A stretch of DNA of 64,000 nucleotides from G963675935 sp963823895 (GTDB lineage Bacteria > Planctomycetota > Planctomycetia > Pirellulales > Thermoguttaceae), in NCBI GenBank assembly GCA_963823895.1, contig CAWGNG010000020.1, positions 620,001-684,000 on the forward strand. The letters are read 5' to 3'. The stretch's first letter is position 1; every line of letters starts with the position of its first letter. The notes under the pieces are model-generated. The model did not search any database, was not told where the DNA came from, and saw only the letters and a list, made by a program, of their open reading frames with translations. The position numbers and the translations under genes were made by a program. Of the stretch, positions 8,346-17,693 are shown in pieces.

Positions 8346-10023
8346 ATAGGTAGTGGATGTTCATCCCCAGCGCGCCGAGGACTAACACGATAGAAAAGAG
8401 AAACCCGACCACGCTTACGTAGTACACATTCATTCGCGTCCAGAGGTCACTCTGCTCGCGGAACCCCTTTTCGTAATACCGCACCAGCGTGGTCGCGATG
8501 GGCGGAATGCCAGGCGTGAAGGTGATGGCGACGCGCTCGCTCAGGCCGAGGACTTCTTCCGGCTTCAAGAGCCGCCTTGCGCCTTGTTGCCAGTTTTCGC
8601 TGGAATTGACCGAGTACGAGGTGCTGCCATGACTGCCATAGTCCGGCGTCTGCCGCGTTCGGCTGCGGCTTACGCCGCCACTTTCGATGACGATCGTCTC
8701 GTCCCCTAGGCGGGCGCTGACGTGTTCGGCGGTAGAATAGTCATTCACGCCGAAGTACACCTGGGTCGTGTTGGAGAGCAGAGTTACGTCTTGGCCTTCG
8801 GGGAAGCACTGCTTGAGTTGACCGAGCGACTGAAAATACCACTGAACCCTAAGACCGAATCCGCGCCCAATGACCAATGCTTCATCGAGGCAGTCGAGAT
8901 GGCCGCAAGAGGCGGCCTCGTCCAAAATAAAGTGGACTTTCCGCTTGGTTTGCAGCCCGCCGCGAATTACCGTCCGCACCATCGAGCCGATCCACAGGCG
9001 GAGCAAGGCGGACTGCGTGCGCATGTGCTCGGGAGGGAGAATCAGGTACACCGTCGTCTTGCCGCTGAGGAGATCGGCGGGATTGAAACTACTTCGTCGC
9101 GTGCTCTCGGCGATGGCCAGCGTGTCGAGGAACCTCAAGAACCTGCCGGTAGTGGTCAACGTGCTGGCAAGCTCGTTCCCCTTGAAATGGGTCAATTGAT
9201 GTCCCATGCGGGCAAGCATTCCCTCCCATGCGGACGATTGGCACATCACTTCAATCGCCGCCGCCATTTCTTCAGGATTCGAGAGCAGATCGCGGACGGT
9301 TTGCAGAGAGCGGTCGTCCCTTGGCGCGTGCTGAACGACGAAGGACGTGATTCCACCGATGTTCATCTCAGCACCGTCATTCCAGTGGGGTTCCCTTTCT
9401 TGGCCGGTGCGAATCACCAGGGCTTCCGCCAAGGCGCGGCAATCGTCGATCGCCAGCGGCGACGAAGCGTCGATGAAGTCGAGCGGATTGAAGGTGTCGG
9501 GATGGTGCGTCACCACGTGAAACGGGTCGAGCACGACGATCCGCTGTCCCATCCTCTGGCGGGCTTTGGCCGTCGCCAGATAGTTCTCCCCCTTGAAATC
9601 GACGACGACGACCGATTCCGGGCAACTGAGCAAGTGGGGGATGACGAAGGATGCGCCTTTGCCGACGCCGGTGGGAGCGATAATTGCGCAGTGGATCGGA
9701 TTGATCCTTACCGGAGGATTTGTTCGTTCTCCCACAAAGCTCAAGCAGGCATCGCGGGAGTTCACCTTCGGATCGAATATCCGCGTGAGCGATTGTCGCT
9801 TCACGGAGAGCCTGCCGATTAACAGGCTCCCGCCGCCCCTAAGATCAGACTCATCCGCCCACCTGGCGGTCCCATAAGCGGTCAACTGCTTGCGATTCTG
9901 TTTGGCGCGTACCACGACGCACAGGACCACGAGCAGGACCACGCCCAGCCATTTGAGATAGATTACGACAGTGCAGGCACTCAAAATGGCGGCGAGAATT
10001 AACAGCCATCGGCACACAAGCAT
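8110..10023 (-). CDS. Type IV coupling protein (VirD4/TraG/TraD family)
   Basis: A 637-residue ATPase with AGGAGGT before ATG 10023. Two N-terminal membrane helices (residues 5-38) are followed by a RecA-like core with Walker A APTGVGKGAS (116-125) and Walker B VHFILDEAA (about 363-371). SNTTQVYFGVNDYSTAEHVS and RRLLKPEEVLGL are also typical of this family. It would link the relaxase-DNA complex to a type IV channel. Unusually, there is another hydrophobic helix near residues 532-558 (YVSVVGFLFSIVLVLGALGM) and then a low-complexity tail that overlaps another small frame. No VirB/TrbB channel genes are seen in the element, so it may borrow a channel from elsewhere. Confidence 0.9.
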   Translation of the reverse strand: MLVCRWLLILAAILSACTVVIYLKWLGVVLLVVLCVVVRAKQNRKQLTAYGTARWADESDLRGGGSLLIGRLSVKRQSLTRIFDPKVNSRDACLSFVGERTNPPVRINPIHCAIIAPTGVGKGASFVIPHLLSCPESVVVVDFKGENYLATAKARQRMGQRIVVLDPFHVVTHHPDTFNPLDFIDASSPLAIDDCRALAEALVIRTGQEREPHWNDGAEMNIGGITSFVVQHAPRDDRSLQTVRDLLSNPEEMAAAIEVMCQSSAWEGMLARMGHQLTHFKGNELASTLTTTGRFLRFLDTLAIAESTRRSSFNPADLLSGKTTVYLILPPEHMRTQSALLRLWIGSMVRTVIRGGLQTKRKVHFILDEAASCGHLDCLDEALVIGRGFGLRVQWYFQSLGQLKQCFPEGQDVTLLSNTTQVYFGVNDYSTAEHVSARLGDETIVIESGGVSRSRTRQTPDYGSHGSTSYSVNSSENWQQGARRLLKPEEVLGLSERVAITFTPGIPPIATTLVRYYEKGFREQSDLWTRMNVYYVSVVGFLFSIVLVLGALGMNIHYLFERQSHETVAPESGLQGDGGNRHGSAADGRARSARSGGRPLQPVGIRHVPQGYERGSAHREYWPGLPAPNGAPSSNGT

Positions 10024-10059
10024 GATTAACCTCCTGGAAAAAAGTCAACGGTGACGGAG

Positions 10060-10851
10060 TTACTTTGCCTTTACCCGGTCTTTGCACACACGCTCGAACG
10101 TTCTGATATCCCACCCGTGTTCCCCGGCCTTCTTCGCTTCCTTGAGCAATTGGGAAATCGCTTCGATCATGTCGTCAAGGCTGAGCTTCTGGCCGCTGAC
10201 TTGCACCACGGCCCCGGAGGGCAGCGGGCATACGATCCGGCTGACGCGCACCGCCGGGGTGCCGTTCCGCTGCTTGCGGCCCTGCCGCTCGATCTCGTCG
10301 CGTGAGACGCCCGCCAGCTTCGATGCCAGGAGGAGGTGCTGTTGCTCCGCCGTCGCCTTGCTGATGCCGTAAGCGACCGAGAAGCCGAACGCCCCATTGA
10401 GGAATGCCTCTCGGGCTTCCGGGATAAGGTCATCCACGGCGAAGATGCGGGTCATCATGCTCGCATCCTTGTGCAGATGGGCGGCGAAGTCCTTCTTGAG
10501 CCAGGTCGGGTTCAGCGTCCGCAGTTCTTTCACCGCCAAGTAAACTTCGCGGTCAGCCAAACTGGAACGGTGCAAGTTTTCACTGAGTTGGATGATGCGA
10601 ATCTCCGTGTCGCTCAGCACCCGATCCGCGATGATGACGGACAGTTCTTTCATCTCGCCGAGCAGCGCCGCCGCCAGCCGGCGTCCGCCCCAGATCAGCA
10701 TTCCGTCGGGTCTCGCCCCCACAGGCTGAAACTGACCCTCGGTTGTCATGGACTCGGCAAGCTCAAGCAACTCGCTCTTGGCATAAGATTTCCGGGGTTG
10801 CTTGGGATCGGGGACGAACCACGACACAGGTTTTGTCAGCAATTCCGGCAT
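10060..10851 (-). CDS. ParB/KorB-like DNA-binding protein
   Basis: A 263-residue protein with AAGGAGCC before ATG 10851. It has an N-terminal ParB-type domain (DPKQPRKS, then GARPDGMLIWGGRRLAAALL and LIIQLSEN-type motif IIQLSENLHRSSL), followed by a helix-turn-helix region (FAAHLHKDASMMTRIF) and a C-terminal helical tail. Such proteins on plasmids act in partition or as global repressors. It is not adjacent to parA (14941), so it may instead regulate the transfer genes. Its start overlaps the end of the DUF932-like gene by sixteen bases, suggesting coupled translation. Confidence 0.82.
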   Translation of the reverse strand: MPELLTKPVSWFVPDPKQPRKSYAKSELLELAESMTTEGQFQPVGARPDGMLIWGGRRLAAALLGEMKELSVIIADRVLSDTEIRIIQLSENLHRSSLADREVYLAVKELRTLNPTWLKKDFAAHLHKDASMMTRIFAVDDLIPEAREAFLNGAFGFSVAYGISKATAEQQHLLLASKLAGVSRDEIERQGRKQRNGTPAVRVSRIVCPLPSGAVVQVSGQKLSLDDMIEAISQLLKEAKKAGEHGWDIRTFERVCKDRVKAK

Positions 10852-12029
10852 GACGGCTCCTTGGCAATAGGCGATGGTGTTTCGTAGCGTCTCAAATCTC
10901 TCGGGCTATGGTTTCCCACGCGTAAGGGACGACACATGAGGAAAAGTGCGGTCCCAGCGAATCCCGCATCGACGGGCGCGTAGGTTGCACCGGCAATTGC
11001 CGGCCAGGCGCTAGCGCGGCTCAAGAACTCGCCGCCGATTTCCTGGAGGCTCCTGCGGTTGCGGAAGTTCCGGCCGTGAGCGGCAAAGGTGATGCGATTG
11101 TGGACCTCATAGGCATTCCGCTCGGTCATCGCGGGCGACTCCCGCGTGTCGCGAAGGCGAATCAACTGCTGCAAATCGCGGCGCTCAGTTTCGGCCATGC
11201 CCAGCACGTCGTCCGCCTCGTTGCGAGGCAGAACGTAAGCGACGCGCCGCCAGAGGTTGAACAACTCAACGTCGGGCACGAGTTTCTGAACGTTATTCGT
11301 GTACAGAGGGGACACCGATTCGAGCTTATCGATAAGCGCAGAAACCTGTTTCTGAAAAGCCAGAAGCGATGCGGCGGCGGTCATGCGCAAATCGTTTGGC
11401 CAGCGGGCCGTCCCGATCTCGTCCGACATGATTGCCCCGTTGGTGCAGGCGAGACGGTAAGAGTAGGCGGAAGCCTTCAGTTGGCGACCGCCCGATTCGC
11501 TGTTGGTGATGGCGATTCCAAGTTGGATAATATCGCCGACTGTCGGCTCGACAACATTCCCGGCTTGCGCGAGTTCCACATCCACGCCCGCGAAGGAAAC
11601 CGATGCCCTGCAAAGCGTCAGCCCCTCGGAACGCCGAACCGCACGTAGAACGTCAGCAGTGCAAGCGGGCCGATAGCGAGATTTCCGATCAACAATAAGG
11701 CCCGTGGCGACGTCGCCGACTCGGCTGATGGTTACCGGCGCGGTGGTTTCCGCTTGCCTCTGCGCGAAATTCTCGCAGAAGAGCGCGGGCGAAACCTTGT
11801 AGGCATAGGCCAAGGGCATTCCGATTGCCAGCGAGCACTGCTCCCACAAGTCTCGCGCCACCCGCCATTCGCCTTCGGGCGTATGCAGGGTTCCGTCCGG
11901 CTTGAGGGCAATGGATTCAAGCGTCGTTTGCTCATGATCGACTCGGTAGGTCGTTTCGACCAGTTCACTGAGCGAATCGAAATCTTTTGGAGTGACAACT
12001 TCGTCAAAAACGAGATTTTCTGGAAACAT
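10836..12029 (-). CDS. DUF932-like plasmid/phage protein
   Basis: A 397-residue protein with AAGGAGAG before ATG 12029. The central part (VGDVATGLIVDRKSRYRP, then FAGVDVELAQAGNVVEPTVG, SESGGRQLKASAYSYRLACT and NGAIM) resembles DUF932/phage-plasmid-like proteins, which are widespread on mobile elements and have no settled biochemical role. It heads a probable operon with the ParB-like gene and, further on, the coupling protein. The C-terminal 60 residues are Arg-rich and less conserved-looking. Confidence 0.68.
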   Translation of the reverse strand: MFPENLVFDEVVTPKDFDSLSELVETTYRVDHEQTTLESIALKPDGTLHTPEGEWRVARDLWEQCSLAIGMPLAYAYKVSPALFCENFAQRQAETTAPVTISRVGDVATGLIVDRKSRYRPACTADVLRAVRRSEGLTLCRASVSFAGVDVELAQAGNVVEPTVGDIIQLGIAITNSESGGRQLKASAYSYRLACTNGAIMSDEIGTARWPNDLRMTAAASLLAFQKQVSALIDKLESVSPLYTNNVQKLVPDVELFNLWRRVAYVLPRNEADDVLGMAETERRDLQQLIRLRDTRESPAMTERNAYEVHNRITFAAHGRNFRNRRSLQEIGGEFLSRASAWPAIAGATYAPVDAGFAGTALFLMCRPLRVGNHSPRDLRRYETPSPIAKEPSCRNC

Positions 12030-12190
12030 CGCTTCTCTCCTTTGGGTTGGAAATTCTGCCTACCGGGCCGTATCCGCGGCCAACAACCGCTACGGCAGCG
12101 GCAGCGAAGTCATTGAATCACAATTTGGAAAAGACTACGAACTGCTCAGCGTCACTGAGCAGTCTTGGAAGACGAAGACGTGGCCGAGAA

Positions 12191-12607
12191 CTACCCGAGA
12201 AGCGGGCAAGAAAAGTCCGGGCTAGCGCCCCTGCCCTCGGCGATTTGCGCCTGTGCCGCCACCGCTTTTTCAAAATCGCGGACCAATTGCCGCGTCTTCC
12301 AAATGCCGGTGCTAAGCCCGTAGCGGACGTAATCGTCATTGAGCATGGCAATCTCCTCCAGCCGGTGGCAGTCCGGCTGCGGATCAGGACGTCCGAGGGC
12401 TGCCGCCCAAGCCTTTTCGGCCAGAATCAGTTCGCAGCGGATCGTATTGACCGCATCGAAGTTCCCCGCATGTGCCTCGCCCAGTGCATCGCGCGTGAAC
12501 ATGTACGGCTGTTCCTTGCGAATCTGGGCAATCGTGATCCGATCGCTCGGAAACTGAATCGTCGAGAAATCGGGAATGGCTGTTTGCTTCTTCTGTCCAC
12601 CGGGCAT
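12191..12607 (-). CDS. Hypothetical protein, 138 residues
   Basis: I start it at ATG 12607 because AGGAG lies ten bases upstream; an open frame extends further but overlaps the HEAT-repeat gene in another frame. The protein is soluble and helical (YMFTRDALGEAHAGNFDAVN, then EEIAMLNDDYVRYGLSTGIW and LVRDFEKAVAAQAQIA). It resembles no family I can name. It is separated by 161 bases from the DUF932-like gene, where I see nothing notable. Confidence 0.55.
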   Translation of the reverse strand: MPGGQKKQTAIPDFSTIQFPSDRITIAQIRKEQPYMFTRDALGEAHAGNFDAVNTIRCELILAEKAWAAALGRPDPQPDCHRLEEIAMLNDDYVRYGLSTGIWKTRQLVRDFEKAVAAQAQIAEGRGASPDFSCPLLG

Positions 12608-12660
12608 CCGCCTCGCTCCTGTAGGAAAGCGGATGCCACAAAATCGCACGACTGTCAATC

Positions 12661-14586
12661 TCAATCGGGCAAATTGACGCTGCTTCCATATTTCTGGCCC
12701 AGATACGCTTTGGCCTCTCTCAAGAGCTTGCGTCCGTCCGGCGTCAGCCTGCTCTTCCGCGTCTTCTCGCTCTTGGTTAGCGGGCAATCCGGTTTCAGCA
12801 GTTCCGACAAGTCTTTCACATTCTGGGCAATGCTATTGGCCGAAACACCGAAGCGATGGCCGTCGATACGATGAAAATCAATCTGGTGGCAAATCTCTTC
12901 CGCGATTTTCCGCCAGCCCGCTTGCCCCACCTTTTCCAGAAAGTCACCCACGAGCACAAACAGCCGAAGCAAGTCGTCACGTGCGATTTCCTCCAGGTGT
13001 CGAAATCTCCGCTCTTCGCCGGGGCGAAAATACTTCAGCGTCTCTTCGATCCGCCGCTTCGCCTCGCCCTCCGCCGATTTCAAGGCTTCTTCCAGGGCGG
13101 CCAGGGCCGGTCCTCCGATCAGCTTCAAGCTCCGCTCAGCCGCGCTGGCGGTCTCCTTATTCCGCGTCATCAGGCAACGCACCAGCGACGGGGCCGCTGG
13201 CGCACCGGCCTGGCCGCACACGAAGATTGCCGCCGTCGCCAAAAACGCAAGCTCTTCGTCGTCGGTCTCATCCAGTATCTTGCTCAGCGCTGGCACGGCG
13301 CGCGCGGCTTTCCACCCCATGTCGCGGAGCGACATGACATAGGCGAAACGTGTTGCCGTATCGCGTTCCTGAGCCAAGGCTTCCCCCAGATGCTTCGCCG
13401 CCGCTTCTCCCATCAGCACCAACGCCACCCCCGCCCAGCGGATCCTCCGCGCGTCGCCTTGCCGGATCACTTCCATCAGCGCTGGAATCGCCGCGTCCCC
13501 GATGGCCACAATCGCCTCGATCATCGCACCGCAAACATCCAGGTCCGATACGTCCGCCAGCCGCTCGATGAGCGCCGGCAACGCCCCAAGAGCCTGTTGC
13601 TGCATCGCCTTCAGCCCCAGAGCACTCGCCCCCCATAAATTCTCGTCATCCGCCGACAAGAGCGTTGTCAATTTGGTTACGAGGCGCTGCCCGGCTTCCC
13701 CCAGTGCAATTAGGCCATTTGCCGCCCCAAGAACGACCTCCCAATCCTTAGAGTCCAGGGCGTCGAACAGCACGCTCTTCGCGGCATCCTTTTCTGCCGC
13801 AATTCTTCCGAGGGTCTCTGCCGCCTGCGATCGCAGGGCCGGGGGGAGTTCTTCATTCGTTATTAGCGCTGCCACGGCCGACGATGCGCCGCTGGCATCC
13901 CGTCCAATCTGCGCCAGTCCCTGCAAAATCGGGTGCTTCTCCAGCACCGGCGTGTTCTCGAAAGCTTCGATCAACTCCCGCAGCGCAAGGCGCTCGTTCA
14001 ACGACTGCTGGATCAGAGTTCGCGACGCAATGGCAACCAGCATTTCGCTATTGCCACGCAGAGCGCGCGTCAGAATCGCCACGGCATCCCCATGTCCCAT
14101 TGCAGCGTTTTCGTCTTCAGCGAAATTGCCAGCAAGGAATGCAGCGGCCGCCGTTACCTGAATGTCTTTCTCGTCATGAGCGAGCAGTTCTCGCAAGACG
14201 CCATCCGCCGCGCGGGGCACGACTCCCAAGGTTAAGAATGTCAACGCGAACAAGCGATTTCCCTCTTCGTCGCTCTCCAGCGCACGGATCAGCATGTTTT
14301 CAGCGCGTTCTGCCAATCCCACTTCTGTTACCATGTCCGGCCTTGGCCCGGCCAAGTTAATGAGGAGCCACGCCGCAACAATCCTCTTTTTGCCATCTTC
14401 CTCGTCGAGCGCCTCCGCCAACGCCGGAACCACCTCATCAGCCGCGCGTCCCATGCGTATCGCACAGCCATCCAGCTTTTCCAGCACGGTCCCCGGCGAA
14501 GAAACGGAAGAAGAAAGCGACAGGAACTCTTGAACAATTTCCCGCGACTTGGTGGAAACCAACCGGCCGCCTTTTTCCGATGCCAT
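12661..14586 (-). CDS. HEAT-repeat protein, 641 residues, on the mobile element
   Basis: Residues from about 40 to 490 are a long run of HEAT-like helical repeats (for example GAANGLIALGEAGQRLVTKL, SALGLKAMQQQALGALPALI, AIGDAAIPALMEVIRQGD). These would form a solenoid used to bind protein or nucleic acid. A C-terminal part (about 510-641) is different: it has a helical segment with HRFGVSANSIAQNVKDLSEL and the basic KSEKTRKSRLTPDGRKLLRE, possibly DNA-binding. It faces away from parA, sharing the intergenic region 14587-14940. HEAT proteins carried by mobile elements are often accessory cargo; I cannot tell defence from regulation here. Confidence 0.7.
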   Translation of the reverse strand: MASEKGGRLVSTKSREIVQEFLSLSSSVSSPGTVLEKLDGCAIRMGRAADEVVPALAEALDEEDGKKRIVAAWLLINLAGPRPDMVTEVGLAERAENMLIRALESDEEGNRLFALTFLTLGVVPRAADGVLRELLAHDEKDIQVTAAAAFLAGNFAEDENAAMGHGDAVAILTRALRGNSEMLVAIASRTLIQQSLNERLALRELIEAFENTPVLEKHPILQGLAQIGRDASGASSAVAALITNEELPPALRSQAAETLGRIAAEKDAAKSVLFDALDSKDWEVVLGAANGLIALGEAGQRLVTKLTTLLSADDENLWGASALGLKAMQQQALGALPALIERLADVSDLDVCGAMIEAIVAIGDAAIPALMEVIRQGDARRIRWAGVALVLMGEAAAKHLGEALAQERDTATRFAYVMSLRDMGWKAARAVPALSKILDETDDEELAFLATAAIFVCGQAGAPAAPSLVRCLMTRNKETASAAERSLKLIGGPALAALEEALKSAEGEAKRRIEETLKYFRPGEERRFRHLEEIARDDLLRLFVLVGDFLEKVGQAGWRKIAEEICHQIDFHRIDGHRFGVSANSIAQNVKDLSELLKPDCPLTKSEKTRKSRLTPDGRKLLREAKAYLGQKYGSSVNLPD

Positions 14587-14940
14587 GAGTGTGCTCTCCC
14601 AACAGTTGCTAAGGTTTTAATGATTATGCCTTTTTTTCAACGCATTGGGAAGCATCACCGACCAATACCTTCTGCACGGACAATTGTTGTACCTGAGCAA
14701 TTTTGCCGAAAACGCCACGGAAAAGTGCGAATCAGTCGTTCCTATGCCAAGGACGTTTTCTGAACTGACACGTTTCGTACCTGCTTGATTGTCTCCCTGA
14801 CAGCAAGCCGGCTTGCCGGCACGCCAGACAACAAGCCATCATGCTTGCCAGCAAGCCTGCAATTCATCATGCCACGCGGGCGGCTTGCCATCTTGAAATA
14901 CTGCTTGCAGGCAAGCAGACAATCGTGCTATGAGTTCGAC
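14587..14940. other. Divergent regulatory region between the HEAT gene and parA
   Basis: A 354-base gene-free region. The left half is AT-rich for this DNA (around 14620-14640) and may hold the HEAT gene promoter. The right half carries the palindrome array annotated at 14783-14918. Confidence 0.6.
14783..14918. promoter_or_regulatory. Phased palindrome array, candidate centromere/operator of the partition genes
   Basis: Three complete inverted repeats built from GCTTGC and GCAAGC with two-base centres lie at 14803-14816, 14843-14856 and 14903-14916. Half-sites with GCTTG begin at 14783 and 14883. All starts fall on a 20-base lattice (14783, 14803, 14843, 14883, 14903), about two helical turns, so binding proteins would sit on one face of the DNA. 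Position immediately upstream of parA fits a parS/operator bound by the small downstream partner protein. Confidence 0.72.
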
Positions 14941-15622
14941 ATGATTATCGCAATCGCCAATTCCAAGGGCGGCGTCGGCAAATCGACCGTCGCCGTCCAC
15001 CTAGCGGCCTGGCTCTACAAGCAGGGCCACCGCGTGACCTTGGCCGATTGCGATACACAGCAATCCTCATCCGAATGGATTCGTGAGGCGGTTCCGCAAG
15101 TTAAAGCCGTCCGGCTCGACAATCCCGACATGATCCTGAGCGAACTCCCGTTGCTTGCCGCCGACACCGATTTTGTCGTTGCCGACGGTCCGGGCAGCCA
15201 GACCGAAACCAGCCGGGCGCTGATTGTTGCGCGCCGACCTTGCCATCGTGCCGTGCAAGGCGTCGATGTTAGAGGCGAGGGCGCTGGCCAAGGCGACGGA
15301 AGTGCTTCGCGTCTCCCAGGACATTCGGGCGGGATTACCCAGGGCCATCATCGTGCTCAGCATGGTCGGGAAGAATTACCGACTGACGAAAGACATGAGG
15401 GATGCCGCCGCCGCATTCGACTTACCGCTGGCGACCAGGCCGTTGATTCTGCGGCAGATTTACGCGGATGCGCCAGGACAGGGGGCCGTCGTCTGGAATA
15501 TGGGATCGCGGGCCAAAGAAGCCGCAGACGAGGTTGATGAGATATTCCGCGAGATTTTGCCCGATGCGGCCAAGTGCCGCTCGATGCGCCACATTGCCAC
15601 GCAAGGAGCAGCACATGGTTGA
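14941..15622 (+). CDS. parA: ParA-type partition ATPase, interrupted by a frameshift near 15224
   Basis: ATG at 14941 starts MIIAIANSKGGVGKSTVAVH, the deviant Walker A of ParA/MinD ATPases, then LADCDTQQSSSEW and a Walker B-like DFVVADGPG. After SRALIV the frame changes between 15220 and 15230, and the rest (LRADLAIVPCKASMLEARAL onward) continues one frame over to 15622. Restoring one base gives a normal short ParA of about 227 residues with no separate DNA-binding domain, the type paired with a small ribbon-helix-helix partner. That partner follows with an eight-base overlap. The break is a probable sequence error but could be an inactivating mutation. Confidence 0.85.
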
Positions 15623-15920
15623 ACGCCGGCCATTGACCGAAGGACTCAAGCCACACCTGCCGCCGGTTGACCCGCAGAAGGAAAAAGCGTTTGTTTACGG
15701 CGAGAAGGCACCGAAGGAGGCGACGCCGCCGCAATCGGTAGCGGCGAACCTGAATCGCGTGCCCCTAAGCACGCGGATTCGCGGGGATTTTGCCGCCGCC
15801 CTGAAACGATGCTCGCTGGAACGACAATTGCACGGGATCGAGCCGAATACGCTGCAAGACATCCTTGAGCAGGCCATCGAGCCGTGGCTCAAGTCAAACG
15901 GGTATCTCCGCCAGCCATGA
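15615..15920 (+). CDS. Small ParA partner, ribbon-helix-helix-like DNA-binding protein
   Basis: A 101-residue protein with AAGGAG before ATG 15615, overlapping the end of parA by eight bases. The first half is disordered and Pro/Lys-rich; the second has a beta-strand then two helices (RVPLSTRIRGDFAAALKRCS, NTLQDILEQAIEPWLK), the order of a ribbon-helix-helix or ParG-like domain. Its likely role is to bind the palindrome array upstream of parA and link the plasmid form of the element to ParA. I infer the fold from pattern, not from a family hit. Confidence 0.7.
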   Translation: MVERRPLTEGLKPHLPPVDPQKEKAFVYGEKAPKEATPPQSVAANLNRVPLSTRIRGDFAAALKRCSLERQLHGIEPNTLQDILEQAIEPWLKSNGYLRQP

Positions 15921-16891
15921 AAACACGCCCCCAGCAGAACGGCACACTAGCCGATGCCCCGGTGGCGATGTCAAAATCCACCCGGCGGTTGCTTGAAGCC
16001 GGGGACCGCATTTACGGCGAACCGCCCGACCGAGCGGATTTCTTGCACACCGTCATGTGCCAGGTGGGACTGCCTCGGCGTCGTACCGCCCAGCGCAGCT
16101 TCGAGCGGCACAGCGGACATATCAGCATCCTCTTGGAAGCCGGCAAGCTGTTCAACGGCAAGGAGTTTGTCGAACAACCGCTGCCCTACGGCACCACCCC
16201 CAGGCTCGTCATGGTTCACGTCAGTTCCGAAGCCATCCGCACCCAAAGCCGAAGCATCGAGGTCGGCGATAGTATGCGGCAGTTCCTGAACACGCTCGGC
16301 GTGCAGACCAACGGCGGGGAACGCGGCGGTTACACGATGTTCAAACGCCAGATGAAAGCACTTGCCGCCTGCCGATTGACGCTGGGGATGCACTCCGAAG
16401 GCAGAGTGGTCACGGTGGACGCCAAACCGATCCGGAGGTTTGAGGCATGGCTTCAGCACGATGGAACACAGCACACGCTATGGCCGGGAGTGCTTGAACT
16501 ATCGAAGGATTTTTACGACACGCTTGCCGAACATGCGGTGCCCTTGGATTACCGCGCCCTGTCGGCCCTAAAACATTCGGCGCTGGCGCTCGACATCTAC
16601 ACGTGGCTTGCCCACCGCCTTTGCCGCGTGGCCAAGCCCGACGGGGTAAAGCTCAGTTGGGAGAACCTGCGCGAGCAGTTCGGCCAGGAGTACGCCAACA
16701 CCAAGAATTTCAAGTATGAGTTCCGTGATGTGCTACGCCAGGTCTGCGTCGTTTATCCCGATGCACGCATTGAGCAGACGCCCGGTGGTCTGATCCTGTA
16801 TCCTTCCCGGCCACCGCTTGGCAAAACGACCGTTGCGTTCTCATTGCCCGGCGGAGCCAGGGCGGTCGCTGTGGATAAGTCGGAGGGTTGA
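15917..16891 (+). CDS. Plasmid replication initiator (RepA-like)
   Basis: A 324-residue protein starting at ATG 15917, which overlaps the previous stop as ATGA. The layout follows plasmid RepA/RPA proteins: a winged-helix region around SFERHSGHISILLEAG, a central MFKRQMKALAACRLTLGMHS and a second winged helix ALKHSALALDIYTWLAHRL with KLSWENLREQFGQEY. It would open the origin and recruit host replication proteins. DnaA-box-like sequences start in its last codons and continue downstream. Tight coupling parA-partner-rep is a normal plasmid maintenance operon. Confidence 0.82.
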   Translation: MKTRPQQNGTLADAPVAMSKSTRRLLEAGDRIYGEPPDRADFLHTVMCQVGLPRRRTAQRSFERHSGHISILLEAGKLFNGKEFVEQPLPYGTTPRLVMVHVSSEAIRTQSRSIEVGDSMRQFLNTLGVQTNGGERGGYTMFKRQMKALAACRLTLGMHSEGRVVTVDAKPIRRFEAWLQHDGTQHTLWPGVLELSKDFYDTLAEHAVPLDYRALSALKHSALALDIYTWLAHRLCRVAKPDGVKLSWENLREQFGQEYANTKNFKYEFRDVLRQVCVVYPDARIEQTPGGLILYPSRPPLGKTTVAFSLPGGARAVAVDKSEG

Positions 16892-17021
16892 GAAAGTTAT
16901 GCACGCTGAATCGCCACCCCATCGAACGGGAAAAGTGCGCTGAATCGCCACCCCCTAAAACCTATAATAGTAATACCTATAGTTTCTTACCGGTAGTTGA
17001 TCGGCCTGAATCGGTGGATAA
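16870..17021. other. Candidate replication origin: DnaA boxes and a direct repeat
   Basis: TGTGGATAA at 16870-16878 is a perfect complement of the DnaA box TTATCCACA, GGTGGATAA at 17013-17021 is one base off, and TTATGCACG at 16897-16905 is also close. GCTGAATCGCCACCCC is repeated at 16905-16920 and 16939-16954, 34 bases apart, like iterons. An AT-rich stretch (CCTATAATAGTAATACCTAT) follows at 16961-16980. Lying just after rep, this is the usual place for a plasmid origin. Confidence 0.6.
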
Positions 17022-17693
17022 GTCCTTGATCGGGAAGCGGATTCGCATCCCACCAACAGATCGGCGACGGAGAAAGCAAGAAAGTGACATTCAGGAAAGA
17101 GGCATTACCCCAGGCAGCGACATGCCCCGTATTCGCATTGGGAAGGGCAATAGAGAGGGGAAGCGGCCCCAGGGCTATCTACCTACCTGATTACCCTTTC
17201 CCGCGTCGTAGGACGCCCCCGTTTGGCCCGATTCTGTGGCGTGTTGGATTGGAGTCGGTTGTGCCTGTCAGCCATCACTGATGGCGTGGTCGATGGATAC
17301 AAGGTGAATGCCGACCATCATTCGGAGCCCGAGAGCGGCTGAGGTTCATCGGGCGTGAATGGCATAACGGAGCGTTAACACCTTGGAAAATACGGGCATT
17401 CGGACCTCCGCTCGGGCTCGGCAAAAGGGGCCGCCCCTTCCTCTTTCACCATCACATCGGCCCCGGGGACCGTGGGTGAAGGGCCGATGCGACGGCGAAG
17501 GCGAAAGGGGCTAATCGAACCCCCTTCTATGTTATTGGGAATCGAAAATCCAAGAATTGCGACGGCGGTACGCCATCGTCGGGCAATCCAATGCCTTTGG
17601 CTGTCACTATGCAGAAATCCCTTATGGGCGATTTGCATGTCACGACGAGGCAGATGGTGCTGCTCCGGCTGGTTGCTGTCGCCGACGATCACG
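17022..17693. other. Gene-free region downstream of the origin
   Basis: About 670 bases between the presumed origin and the convergent gene at 17694-18206. Open frames here are short and not protein-like. I see no RNA gene or strong repeat. Confidence 0.5.

Noticed and set aside
15220..15230. Programmed frameshift in parA
   Set aside because: No slippery heptamer or downstream structure was evident, and six other unrelated genes have similar breaks.
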